Source: Hyphomonas oceanitis SCH89 (GTDB lineage: Bacteria > Pseudomonadota > Alphaproteobacteria > Caulobacterales > Hyphomonadaceae). Taken from it: a stretch of 64,000 nt of DNA. The stretch covers positions 62,001-126,000 of the forward strand of contig NZ_ARYL01000006.1 of the NCBI RefSeq assembly GCF_000685295.1, read 5' to 3'. The position numbers and the translations under genes are program-made. Shown in pieces: positions 42,309 through 51,574 of this stretch. The stretch's first letter is position 1. The number at the start of each line of letters is the position of its first letter. A model generated the notes under the pieces. The model saw only the letters and a list, made by a program, of their open reading frames with translations, searched no databases and had not been told where the DNA came from.

Positions 42309-43034
42309 ATGGAGTACTCAGCAGATATCGAACTCACGATGGCTGGTGTCGGCCCAGTGCGCGTTCCTTTTGATGAGCCGCGACTGAAGACCAAGCAGGC
42401 TAGGCGACACCTGAACCGCTTGCGCGTCCTCGAAGAAGATCATTTCTGCACCGACTGGTACGCGTTCGAATTTCGCCCGGCTACCTCGGCCGACAGAGCA
42501 AAATTGGATGTTGTCGTTCAATTGCCGGGCCCCGAGTATGGAGCTGTAATCGGCGATACTGTTCATAACTGTCGCGCGAGTCTCGATATTCTAGCTAGCC
42601 TAGTAGTTCGTCTCAGTGGCGGAAATGATAAAGGAGTTCATTTTCCCTTCGGAAGTAGTGCGCACCATTTCGAGAGAATGATCGTCGACAAGCACTTCAA
42701 TCGAGCATCCGATGAAGCGATCGAGTTGCTGAGGAAACTGCGACCCTATCCAGAAGGCAATTCGGTTCTCCGAGCGCTTCACGACTTGGACATTCAAGAC
42801 AAGCATCGAGCACTGATACCAGCGGGGGGAAATATCACTACGCCTGAAGTCAAGGCCGCAGTTATTGATGGCCGTGCAGTAATCACGCACGTCGAAGCGA
42901 CAAAACCTAAGATGCGCCTTATCTTTCCGGAAGCCGGTCCGGCTGGCAATTGCGAGGTCATTCCCTCACTTGAAGAGATGATCGGGCTCACTGAGAGTAT
43001 AATTCGCTCATTTGAATCACTTTTTTCTGATTGA
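42309..43034 (+). CDS. Hypothetical protein, AT-rich orphan with DKHR motif
   Basis: This 241-residue soluble protein opens with ELTMAGVGPVRVPFDEPR and carries IGDTVHNCRASLDILASL (about 82-99) and LRALHDLDIQDKHRALIP (about 157-174). That pair of motifs marks a widespread uncharacterised bacterial family, which I know only by pattern; the helical RxxxD segment faintly recalls HEPN-type proteins. Composition is unlike the neighbours: 26 of 60 bases in 42601-42660 are G or C. It lies between a repeat-rich stretch and the helicase gene, which suggests acquisition by transfer. Confidence 0.7.
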   Translation: MEYSADIELTMAGVGPVRVPFDEPRLKTKQARRHLNRLRVLEEDHFCTDWYAFEFRPATSADRAKLDVVVQLPGPEYGAVIGDTVHNCRASLDILASLVVRLSGGNDKGVHFPFGSSAHHFERMIVDKHFNRASDEAIELLRKLRPYPEGNSVLRALHDLDIQDKHRALIPAGGNITTPEVKAAVIDGRAVITHVEATKPKMRLIFPEAGPAGNCEVIPSLEEMIGLTESIIRSFESLFSD

Positions 43035-43119
43035 GCGGACCCCGTCGGTAACTGTCAATAACAGGTCCACTTTCTCCCCCGCTTGACTCCTCCCCGCATC
43101 CCCCGCACCACCTCGCGCC

Positions 43120-45831
43120 ATGAGTTCCTCCCTCAAGGCCATTCTCGGGCCCACCAATACCGGCAAGACGCATTACGCCATCGAGCGCATGCTGGGCCAC
43201 GGCACGGGCATGATTGGCCTGCCGCTGCGCCTGCTTGCGCGCGAGGTCTATGACCGCGTTGTCGAGCGCAAGGGTGCGGCCCATGTCGCCCTCATCACGG
43301 GCGAAGAACGCATCGTCCCGCCGAACGCGCGCTATTTCATCTGCACCGTGGAATCCATGCCCACCGACACGCGCGCAGACTTTGTCGCCATCGACGAAAT
43401 CCAGCTCGCCGAAGACGAAGACCGCGGCCATGTCTTCACGGATCGCATCCTCCACATGCGGGGCCAGTCGGAAACCCTGCTGCTCGGCGCAGACACGATG
43501 CGCGGCCTGCTGCGCACGCTGAACCTCGGCGTCGAGTCCGAGGCGCGCGAGCGTTTCTCGGAACTCACCTACACAGGCAAGACCAAGATCACCAAGCTGC
43601 CCAAGCGCACGGCCATTGTCGCCTTCAGCGCCGAGGAGGTTTACGCCATTGCCGAATTGCTCCGTCGGCAGAAGGGTGGCGCCGCCGTGGTCATGGGCGC
43701 GCTCAGCCCGCGCACGCGCAATGCGCAGGTCGCCATGTACCAGTCCGGCGAGGTCGATTACATCGTCGCCACCGACGCCATCGGCATGGGCCTGAACCTC
43801 GATGTCGACCGCGTCGTCTTTGCCTCGCGCACCAAGTTTGACGGCCGCCGCCACCGCGCGCTGACCGCTGCCGAGTGTGGCCAGATCGCAGGCCGGGCAG
43901 GGCGCTTCCGCACCGATGGCGAATTCGGCGAGACAGGCGACTGCCCGCCCTTCGAGGAAGAGACATGGAAGCGGATTGAGCAACACCGCTTCGATCCGGT
44001 CGACCATATCCAGTGGCGCAATTCCGCGCTCGACTATGCCTCGCTGAAATCCCTCATCCGCAGCCTTGAGCGGCCCTCCGGCAATCCGGTCCTGATCCAC
44101 AATCCGAACGCGCTCGATGAATGGGTGCTGCGCCGTATGGCCGAAGATGGCGCCATCGGCCCCAACGTCTCCGGCCAGGCACGCGTGCGCCGCCTGTGGG
44201 ATCTCGCCCGGCTTCCTGACTTTAGGAAAGCCGGCCCTGAAGGCCACGCCCGCCTCGTGCTCGGCCTCGCCGAAACGCTGGCCGATCCTGATGCGCGCCT
44301 CTCCGACGCGGGCCTCGAACGCCGCCTCGACGACCTCAGCGGCACCAGCGGCGGGATCGCAAAATTGCAGCAACAGCTTGCCAATATCCGCACTTGGACC
44401 TATGCGGCGCACCGGCCTGACTGGCTGGAAAACCCAGCCAGATGGCAGGATAGAACGCGCGAGATTGAAGACACCCTGTCTGATGCGCTACACACAGCCC
44501 TGACCGCACGGTTTGTGGATCGACGAACGACGGCCCTCTTGGCCAGCCTTAAGAAGGAAGATGCCCTCGTGACTGACCTGACGCCGGATGGCGACGTGAC
44601 CGTAGAAGGCCACCTCGTCGGCCGCCTCAAGGGCCTGACATTCGAGCCCGTGCTCGATGCCCGCACGCTGGAAGGCAAGGCCGTTCGCGGCGCGGCCCTC
44701 GCGGCCATCCGCCCGATGCTGGTCGAACGCCTCGGCCAGATTGCCGGTGCGCCCGTCGGCGCGTTCAGCCTGAACGATGAAGGCAATATCGAATTCGGTG
44801 GCCACCCCATTGCCCGCCTTACCAAGGGCGGCGACTGGATGAGCCCCGGCGTCGAACTGATCGGCGCCTCCGAGGTTGAGCCCGGCGAGCGCGCTGCCGC
44901 CCTGATGCGCGCCTCTGACTGGCTGAAGCATGAAATGTCCCGCGTCCTGCCGACGCACTGGAAGCTGCGCCACGAGAAGGCCGGCGACGCGCTCGAAGGC
45001 CTCGCGCGCGGCCTCGCCTTCCGCATCCTCGAAAGCGGCGCCTCGGTGGACCTGCGCCAGGACGATCCCTCCGCCCGCCTCACCGGGGAACAGCGCGAAG
45101 CCCTCAAGGCCCTCGGCCTGCGCGCCGGCCGCGTCGCTGCCCATGCGCCGGATGCCCAGAAGCCTGCCGCCCAGCGCCTCATCGCCATTCTGCGCGCCGT
45201 GCAGGCTGGCTCGCCTTTCCCGCTCGCCCCCGAAGGCGCCGGTTCCTTCCCGCTCGATGGCACATGGCCGGAAGAAGCACTCGCCGCCAATGGCTATCTC
45301 CGCTTCGGTCGCCGCGCCGTGCGCGCAGACCTCGCCGAACGTCTCGGCTGGGAAATCGCCAAGCGCCGTAAGGAGGCCGACAAGAACGCTTTCGCCATCC
45401 CGATTGATCTTGCCTCCGTCGTTTCCTGCCCGTCCGATGACTGGCCCGCCGTGCTGAAAGGCTTCGGCCTCGCGCCCGCCGAAAAGGATAAGGAGACCGA
45501 AGCGGTCCTCCTCTGGCGCTATGCTGCCCGCGCCCGTCCGGACGATAGGCCTGCTCCAAAACCACGCGGCGAACGCCCTCAGGGCCGCCAGGGGGCGCCC
45601 GGCGGACGGCCAAAGGGCAATGAGCGGTCACGGAATGGTCCGGGAAGTCCCCGGAACGGTCCGCGAAGTGCCCCTCCTGAACGCAAGATGGACCCTGACA
45701 GTCCCTTTGCGGCCCTCGCTGCGCTGCTGCCGCCTACCCCCCCAGCACGGGACAAGGCCAAGCGGAAACGCAAGCCGAAGGGCGCAAAGCCTGCTGCGTC
45801 TCCTGCTTTTGCCTACACGCCTTTCCAGTGA
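43120..45831 (+). CDS. SUV3-like superfamily 2 RNA helicase
   Basis: This 903-residue protein resembles the mitochondrial degradosome helicase SUV3. Walker A is GPTNTGKT (10-17), motif II is DEIQ in AIDEIQLAED, and motif VI is QIAGRAGRF. A helical C-terminal domain follows. The last 100 residues are a low-complexity, Arg/Pro/Gly-rich tail (RPDDRPAPKPRGERPQGRQG), probably disordered and RNA-binding. It is probably cytoplasmic and involved in RNA turnover. The stop overlaps the S4 gene start (GTGA), which links it to an RNA-binding partner. Confidence 0.92.
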   Translation: MSSSLKAILGPTNTGKTHYAIERMLGHGTGMIGLPLRLLAREVYDRVVERKGAAHVALITGEERIVPPNARYFICTVESMPTDTRADFVAIDEIQLAEDEDRGHVFTDRILHMRGQSETLLLGADTMRGLLRTLNLGVESEARERFSELTYTGKTKITKLPKRTAIVAFSAEEVYAIAELLRRQKGGAAVVMGALSPRTRNAQVAMYQSGEVDYIVATDAIGMGLNLDVDRVVFASRTKFDGRRHRALTAAECGQIAGRAGRFRTDGEFGETGDCPPFEEETWKRIEQHRFDPVDHIQWRNSALDYASLKSLIRSLERPSGNPVLIHNPNALDEWVLRRMAEDGAIGPNVSGQARVRRLWDLARLPDFRKAGPEGHARLVLGLAETLADPDARLSDAGLERRLDDLSGTSGGIAKLQQQLANIRTWTYAAHRPDWLENPARWQDRTREIEDTLSDALHTALTARFVDRRTTALLASLKKEDALVTDLTPDGDVTVEGHLVGRLKGLTFEPVLDARTLEGKAVRGAALAAIRPMLVERLGQIAGAPVGAFSLNDEGNIEFGGHPIARLTKGGDWMSPGVELIGASEVEPGERAAALMRASDWLKHEMSRVLPTHWKLRHEKAGDALEGLARGLAFRILESGASVDLRQDDPSARLTGEQREALKALGLRAGRVAAHAPDAQKPAAQRLIAILRAVQAGSPFPLAPEGAGSFPLDGTWPEEALAANGYLRFGRRAVRADLAERLGWEIAKRRKEADKNAFAIPIDLASVVSCPSDDWPAVLKGFGLAPAEKDKETEAVLLWRYAARARPDDRPAPKPRGERPQGRQGAPGGRPKGNERSRNGPGSPRNGPRSAPPERKMDPDSPFAALAALLPPTPPARDKAKRKRKPKGAKPAASPAFAYTPFQ

Positions 45832-46115
45832 ACGAGACCGCCAGTGTCAGACTCGATATCTGGCTCTGGCGCGCGCGCTTCTTCAAGACCCGTGGGCTCG
45901 CCACCGATCATGTGAAGCGCAAAGGTATCCGCATCTCCCGTGGGGGTCAGACACGTCGTTCCGACAAGCCGGGCCTTGCCATGTCAGTCGGTGATGTTGT
46001 CACTTTCGGCCGGGGGGAGCATATAAAAACCATCGAAATCCTGGCCCTCGGCGAAAGACGCGGTCCGGCAGAAGAGGCGCAGGCGCTCTACAAACTTGTG
46101 GAAAATGATTTATGA
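45828..46115 (+). CDS. S4-domain RNA-binding protein, Hsp15-like
   Basis: This 95-residue protein consists of an S4 RNA-binding domain (RLDIWLWRARFFKTRGLATDHV) with a short basic C-terminus, like Hsp15, which rescues stalled 50S-peptidyl-tRNA complexes. The GTG start overlaps the helicase stop and the TGA overlaps the TerB-family ATG, so the three genes form a coupled unit. Confidence 0.92.
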   Translation: MNETASVRLDIWLWRARFFKTRGLATDHVKRKGIRISRGGQTRRSDKPGLAMSVGDVVTFGRGEHIKTIEILALGERRGPAEEAQALYKLVENDL

Positions 46116-46558
46116 TCAAGGCTCTAAGGCGTATGTTCGCCCCCAAGACACCCGCCCTCAAGGCCATGGACCCACAGGTCGCCGCCGCCGCCCTCATGGT
46201 CGAAGCCGCCCTCATTGACGGTGTTTACGTCAATATCGAGAGCGACATGATCGCCGAAATCCTGCTCGAAGCCTTCGGTTTTGACGCCGACAAGGCCGAT
46301 GCCGTCCTGGCAGAAGGGGAAGCTCTGGCCGAAGAAGCCGTTGATTCTTATCAGTTTACTAGGCACGTGAAGAAGCTCGCCATGGCCGAACGCGTCTCGA
46401 TCATCGAAGGGCTTTACCGTGTCGCGCTGTCCGATGGCGAAAAAAGCCCCATCGAAGAGGCCTATATCCGCCAGGTCGCCTCGCTCCTCTATGTCGACGA
46501 CGTCTCCCGCGCCGGCGCCCGCCAACGCGCAGAAGCGCGCACAGATGGCGCAGCCTGA
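46112..46558 (+). CDS. TerB-family protein
   Basis: This 148-residue, all-helical TerB-like protein shows the two-lobe acidic pattern: AAAALMVEAALIDGVYVNIESDMIAEIL, then YRVALSDGEKSPIEEAYIRQVASLL. TerB domains bind metal ions and were first named from tellurite resistance operons, but stand-alone genes like this one are mostly of unknown role. It is translationally coupled to the S4 gene. Confidence 0.88.
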   Translation: MIKALRRMFAPKTPALKAMDPQVAAAALMVEAALIDGVYVNIESDMIAEILLEAFGFDADKADAVLAEGEALAEEAVDSYQFTRHVKKLAMAERVSIIEGLYRVALSDGEKSPIEEAYIRQVASLLYVDDVSRAGARQRAEARTDGAA

Positions 46559-46655
46559 CCTTCGCTAAACACTCAGGCCAGCTTGTCTCATTGACAGAGG
46601 GGCATGCTAAGGCCATTTCGCCCGCTGCACACCTGTTCAAGAGGCCCTCCCGCTC

Positions 46656-46997
46656 ATGACCTATATCGTCGTCGATGCCTGCATCCGCTGCAAATACATG
46701 GATTGTGTGGAAGTCTGCCCGGTGGACTGCTTCTACGAAGGCGAAAACATGCTCGTCATCCACCCGGACGAGTGCATCGATTGCGGCGTATGCGAGCCGG
46801 AATGCCCCGTCGAGGCGATCAAGCCCGACACGGAAGACGATCCGGACGGCAAGTGGCTGAAGCTCAACAGCGACTTTGCCAAGACCTGGCCCAACATTAC
46901 CCGCATGAAAGAGCCGCCAGCAGATCGCGAAAAATTTGCGCAGGAAACCGGTAAGCTGGAAAAATATTTCAACCCCGCACCGGGCGAGGGTGACTGA
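46656..46997 (+). CDS. fdxA: Ferredoxin FdxA (7Fe type)
   Basis: This 113-residue ferredoxin carries clusters at [17 protein letters not shown] (3Fe-4S) and [15 protein letters not shown] (4Fe-4S). The Azotobacter-type C-terminal extension ([22 protein letters not shown]) is intact. It is a cytoplasmic electron carrier. It follows the TerB gene by about 100 bp and precedes carD. Confidence 0.96.
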   Translation: MTYIVVDACIRCKYMDCVEVCPVDCFYEGENMLVIHPDECIDCGVCEPECPVEAIKPDTEDDPDGKWLKLNSDFAKTWPNITRMKEPPADREKFAQETGKLEKYFNPAPGEGD

Positions 46998-47244
46998 TCC
47001 CGTCCTGCCGCCCGCGCTGCTGCAATGACTGCAGACAGGCCCAAAGGTTAACGAAGTTCTTGATTTTATTGGCCGGACCTGCCCGGGCACTATGCCGTAC
47101 CCTGTTGTAAAACTTGCACGATTGTGATAGTCTTACGACTTGAGCAATAATTGAACCAGAGCTGAAAAGTCTAACCTCAGACCGTAAACAACGGACTGGG
47201 CAAAGCTTGTTTGGCTCTGAATGCGTAGAAAAGGGCGATACTTC

Positions 47245-47778
47245 ATGGCTAAAAAAGCAGACACCGCAGCACTTGCATTCGAAGTCGGTCAGAGCGTCGT
47301 ATATCCTGCGCATGGTGTAGGAAAGATTACCAGCGTCGAAAAACAAACCGTCGCCGGCATGGAACTTGAAGTTTACGTGGTTGCCTTCGATCAGGACAAG
47401 ATGATCCTGCGCGTGCCAACCAATCGCGCCGAAGCCTCCGGCATGCGCGCCCTGGCCGGCTCCAAACTGGTTGATGATGCCATGAAAACCCTTGGCGGTC
47501 GTGCCCGCGTCAAGCGCACCATGTGGTCGCGCCGCGCCCAGGAATACGAAGCCAAGATCAATTCCGGCGACCTGATCTCGATCGCGGAAGTCGTGCGCGA
47601 CCTTCACCGCGGTGACGACCAGCCCGAGCAGTCCTATTCCGAGCGCCAGCTGTACGAAAGCGCGCTGGACCGGATGGCCCGTGAACTGGCTGCCGTCGAA
47701 AGCATCGACAAGGCAACCGCCATGGAAAAACTGGCCAAGGGCCTCGCCGCCAAGAAGAAAGTGGCTGCAGCCGCCTGA
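47245..47778 (+). CDS. carD: CarD family transcription factor
   Basis: This 177-residue protein binds RNA polymerase and stabilises open complexes in the alphaproteobacteria and mycobacteria where it has been studied. The N-terminal RNAP-interaction domain (FEVGQSVVYPAHGVGKITSVEKQ) and the helical C-terminal DNA-binding part (REMARELAAVES-like) are full length. I use the ATG at 47245; an in-frame ATG at 47221 would add eight basic residues. The long AT-rich leader of about 245 bp before it should hold its own promoter. A strong terminator follows. Confidence 0.94.
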   Translation: MAKKADTAALAFEVGQSVVYPAHGVGKITSVEKQTVAGMELEVYVVAFDQDKMILRVPTNRAEASGMRALAGSKLVDDAMKTLGGRARVKRTMWSRRAQEYEAKINSGDLISIAEVVRDLHRGDDQPEQSYSERQLYESALDRMARELAAVESIDKATAMEKLAKGLAAKKKVAAAA

Positions 47779-47803
47779 TCTTTCCGACCTGAAGCAATGA
47801 AAA

Positions 47804-47835
47804 ACCCCGCACCAGATGGTGCGGGGTTTTTCTTT
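47804..47835 (+). terminator. Bidirectional rho-independent terminator between carD and the acyl-CoA synthetase gene
   Basis: ACCCCGCACC (47804-47813) and GGTGCGGGGT (47818-47827) form a perfect 10-bp stem with loop AGAT. A-rich sequence precedes it and T-rich sequence follows, so it can stop both convergent genes. Confidence 0.92.
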
Positions 47836-47850
47836 GTCTTGCATCCTTCC

Positions 47851-49419
47851 CTAGCCGATGCGCCGATCGCGTCCGGCCCAATAGGGTTCGCGCAGGTCCT
47901 TGCGCAGGATCTTGCCGGATGGGTTGCGGGGCAGCTCGCTAGCGATGTCCACGGTTTTCGGGCACTTGTAGCTGGCAATGCGCTCCTTGGCCCACGCGAT
48001 GATGTCTTCCGCCGTGGGCGCCTCGCCGGGCTTCGGCACGATGATCGCCTTGACGCTTTCGCCCCATTTCTCGTCCGGCACGCCGATCACGGCAACGTCG
48101 GCCACGCCCGGATGCCCGAAGATCGCGTTCTCCACTTCGGCCGGATAGACGTTCTCGCCGCCCGAAACGATCATGTCCTTCACGCGGTCATGGATGTAGA
48201 GGAAGCCATCCTCGTCGAAATAGCCGGCATCGCCCGTGTGGAAGAATCCATTGCGGATCGCATCTTCCGTGGCATCGGCCCGGTTCCAGTAGCCCTTCAT
48301 CACGAAGCGCGCCTTGATCACGATCTCTCCCACCTCGCCGGTCGGCACGGAATTGCCCTCTCCATCAACGCAGCGCACGACAGCGCCCGGCCATGGCACG
48401 CCGCAGCTGCGCAGTTTGCCCCAGGCAGGGTCGTGCGCTTCAGGCGGCAGATAGGTGCCTGCCCCTACGGTCTCTGTCAGGCCATAGAGCTGGGTAAACT
48501 TGACGCCCATGATCTCCTTGGCTTCCAGCAGCAGGCTCTCGGCAATCGGCGAGGCGCCATAGGAGACGACCTTCATTGACGAGAAGTCCGTATTCCTGAT
48601 CTCGGGATGCTGGGTCAGCATCAGGATGACCGCAGGTACCCAGAAGGCATAGGCAATCTTGTGTTCCTCAACGAGCTTCAGGATCACGGTCGGGTCAATA
48701 TCGCGCAGGACGACGGCTTTCGCGCCCTGCGCCGCCGTCAGTATCCCGACATTGACGCCCGCAACGTGGAACAGGGGCATGGCGTTCATCACGGCCTCAC
48801 CAGCGCCATAGGCCGCCCAGTCGAGCGTCTGGGCCTGCTCCAGCAGGACCCGATAATTCTCATTGGTCAGCTGGACGCCTTTCGGGCGCCCGGTCGTGCC
48901 GGACGTGTAGAGCTGGATCACGTCATCATCGGCAAGCGGGGCGCGGTCTGGCGCGCTATCTGGCTTGGCGTTGCGCCAACTCGGGTAATAATCCCAGTCC
49001 TCACGGTCGCCATTGATGGTGATGATGCGCTGAAGGTCCGGCAGCTGATCGCGGATCTGGTCGATAATGGCGTAGAAATCCTTGCCGACGAACAAGACCT
49101 TTGCAGCCGCGTCAGACAGGATGAACTGGATTTCAGGGGCGGCGAGCCGCGTGTTGACGCCGGTCATAACGGCGCGCGCCTTGGCGCAGCCGAAGAGCAT
49201 CTCGTAATAGACGTCCGTGTTCTTTGCCAGGTAGGCGACCCTGTCTCCCGGCTCAACGCCCAGGCTGATCAGGCCATTGGCCACCTGATTGGTCCGCGTT
49301 TCCAGTTCGGCGAAGGTCGTTGACGCATTCTCAAACCAGTAGGCAATATTGTCTGGTACGCGTGTCGCCTGCACGCGCGGGATGTCTGCAATGAATGGCA
49401 TCGCCTCTACGTCGATCAT
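47851..49419 (-). CDS. AMP-dependent acyl-CoA synthetase
   Basis: This 522-residue ANL-superfamily ligase activates a carboxylic acid to its acyl-CoA through an acyl-adenylate. The phosphate-binding motif YTSGTTGRPKGVQLTNEN, the YGLTE motif, the hinge region YFDEDGFLYIHDRVKDMIVSGGENVYPAEVE and the C-terminal catalytic Lys in PRNPSGKILRKDLR are intact. Length and motifs fit medium/long-chain fatty acid ligases (FadD-like). The exact chain length is unknown. The ATG has a GGAGG-type site upstream. Confidence 0.92.
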   Translation of the reverse strand: MIDVEAMPFIADIPRVQATRVPDNIAYWFENASTTFAELETRTNQVANGLISLGVEPGDRVAYLAKNTDVYYEMLFGCAKARAVMTGVNTRLAAPEIQFILSDAAAKVLFVGKDFYAIIDQIRDQLPDLQRIITINGDREDWDYYPSWRNAKPDSAPDRAPLADDDVIQLYTSGTTGRPKGVQLTNENYRVLLEQAQTLDWAAYGAGEAVMNAMPLFHVAGVNVGILTAAQGAKAVVLRDIDPTVILKLVEEHKIAYAFWVPAVILMLTQHPEIRNTDFSSMKVVSYGASPIAESLLLEAKEIMGVKFTQLYGLTETVGAGTYLPPEAHDPAWGKLRSCGVPWPGAVVRCVDGEGNSVPTGEVGEIVIKARFVMKGYWNRADATEDAIRNGFFHTGDAGYFDEDGFLYIHDRVKDMIVSGGENVYPAEVENAIFGHPGVADVAVIGVPDEKWGESVKAIIVPKPGEAPTAEDIIAWAKERIASYKCPKTVDIASELPRNPSGKILRKDLREPYWAGRDRRIG

Positions 49420-49564
49420 GGTTTCCTCCGGTAATCTTTTGTTTCAGGAATGAACTTAAGGGTTTCAGGAGAAGAGTCAGCTAGTGATTATATATAATAG
49501 GCAGGACTGTGTCGGGGGGAGCGCAGCGCTGAGAAGCGCGCAAAGAAAGGTGAGGGGGTCCGGC

Positions 49565-50227
49565 TTGGCTGCGGACAGGCAAGGTCACACTCTGATAGAT
49601 GAGAAACTGGCGGCGAGGGCCGGGATCTTCTCAGCTGTCATGTTCACGATCATTCTGGTCGGGCAAAGCATGATGCATCCGGAATATAGTCAGGTCAGTG
49701 AATTGATCGGGGCGCTCGGGTCCTATTCGAATGGCTGGATCCAGGTCGTCAGCACTGCCGTTACCGGAGCGGCGATGTTTGTATTTGCGCTAGGTCTTTG
49801 CATGACGCCTCTGAAGGGCTTCGGATCACGGGCGGGCCCCGTTCTTCTGGCCGTCGCCGCAGTGGGCGTCATCTTGTCTGGTCTTTTCCCTTCGCAGCGC
49901 ATTTCGAGCGACTATGCCATAACGCCCGGTCATGCGGCCGGGGCGATGATCGCGTTTCTGGTCCAGCCTGCAGGGCTGATCTTGTGTTCCCTGGCCTTTT
50001 TCCGTTCAGCCGTATTCCGAAAGGCTGCCTTGAAGGTCCTGTCTGCAGGGTTGGTCACGGCGGCGCTATCGATCACACTGATACTTTACGCTGTGCCTGA
50101 AGACGGTTCCCTGCATGCCTATCAGGGCCTTATACAGCGGCTCATTGTGCTGTTGTGGCTGATGGCTGTCATCTGTATCAGCGGGCGCCTTCTGGACGTG
50201 TCGAGGCGGTCTGCTGTGCCCGCCTGA
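49565..50227 (+). CDS. DUF998 membrane protein
   Basis: This 220-residue protein has about six membrane helices of the DUF998 type (VMFTIILVGQSMMHPEYSQVSELIG in the first pair). The function is unknown. The start is uncertain: a TTG at 49565 after GAGGGGG is my choice, but the frame is open to a GTG at 49484 that would add a 27-residue polar leader. It is divergent from the acyl-CoA synthetase gene. Confidence 0.75.
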   Translation: MAADRQGHTLIDEKLAARAGIFSAVMFTIILVGQSMMHPEYSQVSELIGALGSYSNGWIQVVSTAVTGAAMFVFALGLCMTPLKGFGSRAGPVLLAVAAVGVILSGLFPSQRISSDYAITPGHAAGAMIAFLVQPAGLILCSLAFFRSAVFRKAALKVLSAGLVTAALSITLILYAVPEDGSLHAYQGLIQRLIVLLWLMAVICISGRLLDVSRRSAVPA

Positions 50228-50287
50228 CCGCTGTCGATGTCGGCTGCGGGGCTTGCCGTTTGCCTGTGTTTACGGCACCTAGGGCCC

Positions 50288-51574
50288 ATGACTGTTCAAT
50301 CTCCCGTTCCCGACTCCGCCCTGACTGAAACCATGATGGACATGGGCACACGTGCCCGCAGTGCATCGCGTGCGCTTGGCCGTCTCAGCGCTGACGACCG
50401 CACACGTGGCCTGAAGGCCATCGCGGAAGCGATCCGCGCCGCCGCACCGACCATCCTTGAAGCCAACGTGAAAGACATGGAAGCGGCCCGCAAGAAGGGT
50501 CTCGATGCTGCCATGCTCGACCGCCTCGCACTCGATGAGAAGCGTGTCGACGGCATCGTTTCCGGCGTTGAAGCGATTGCCGCTTTGCCTGATCCCATCG
50601 GCCGCGAACTCGCGCGCTGGCAGCAGCCCAACGGGCTCGACTTTGCCCGCGTCGCCGTGCCGCTCGGCGTTATCGGCATCATCTATGAAAGCCGCCCGAA
50701 TGTGACGGCGGATGCGGGCACGCTATGCCTACGCTCCGGCAACGCGGCCATCCTGCGCTGCGGCTCGGAAAGCACGCGCTCGTCGCATGCGCTGGTCGAT
50801 GCCATGCGCGCCGCGCTGAAAAAGGAAGGCCTGCCCGAAGACGCGATCCAGCTCGTCGGCACGACAGACCGCGAAGCTGTTGGCCACATGCTCTCCGGCC
50901 TCGACGGCCAGATCGACGTGATCGTCCCGCGCGGCGGGCGCAGCCTTGTCGAGCGCGTCCAGATGGATGCCCGTGTGCCGGTCATCGGCCATCTTGAAGG
51001 CCTCTGCCATACCTATGTCGATGCCGCTGCTGATCCGCAGAAGGCGGTCGATATCGTCGTCAACGCCAAGCTGCGTCGCACGGGCGTCTGCGGCTCGCTG
51101 GAGACCTTGCTTGTTGATGCCAAGGTTGCCGACACGCTGTTGCCAAAGATCGCCGCTGCGCTGACTGATGCCGGCTGCGAACTGCGCGGCGACGCCAAGG
51201 CCCGCGCCATTGTGCCGAGCATGAAGACGGCCACCGAAGAAGACTGGGCCACCGAATATCTCGCGCCTATCCTCGCTGTGTCTGTCGTCGACGGCATTGA
51301 CGGCGCCCTCGCCCATATCGAGCGCTGGTCGTCCGGCCACACCGATGCGATCATCACCGAGGATCAGGCCGTGGCTGACCGCTTCCTCGCGACGGTCGAC
51401 AGCGCCATCGTGCTGCACAATGCCTCGACCCAGTTCGCCGATGGCGGCGAGTTCGGTTTCGGTGCAGAGATCGGCATCGCCACTGGCCGCATCCATGCGC
51501 GGGGCCCTGTGGGCGCCGAGCAACTCACGATCTACAAATATGTCGTGAGGGGCACAGGGCAGACCCGTCCTTGA
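50288..51574 (+). CDS. proA: Glutamate-5-semialdehyde dehydrogenase
   Basis: This 428-residue enzyme reduces gamma-glutamyl phosphate with NADPH in proline biosynthesis. GVIGIIYESRPNVTADAG, the VIPRGG loop and the catalytic cysteine in RRTGVCGSLETLLVD are typical. The start at 50288 gives the usual family length; the frame is open 17 codons further. No proB is upstream in this window. The stop overlaps the nadD start (TTGA). Confidence 0.95.
   Translation: MTVQSPVPDSALTETMMDMGTRARSASRALGRLSADDRTRGLKAIAEAIRAAAPTILEANVKDMEAARKKGLDAAMLDRLALDEKRVDGIVSGVEAIAALPDPIGRELARWQQPNGLDFARVAVPLGVIGIIYESRPNVTADAGTLCLRSGNAAILRCGSESTRSSHALVDAMRAALKKEGLPEDAIQLVGTTDREAVGHMLSGLDGQIDVIVPRGGRSLVERVQMDARVPVIGHLEGLCHTYVDAAADPQKAVDIVVNAKLRRTGVCGSLETLLVDAKVADTLLPKIAAALTDAGCELRGDAKARAIVPSMKTATEEDWATEYLAPILAVSVVDGIDGALAHIERWSSGHTDAIITEDQAVADRFLATVDSAIVLHNASTQFADGGEFGFGAEIGIATGRIHARGPVGAEQLTIYKYVVRGTGQTRP

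Noticed and set aside
47221-47244. Upstream ATG for carD
   Set aside because: It would add eight basic residues not typical of CarD. The ATG at 47245 gives the usual N-terminus.
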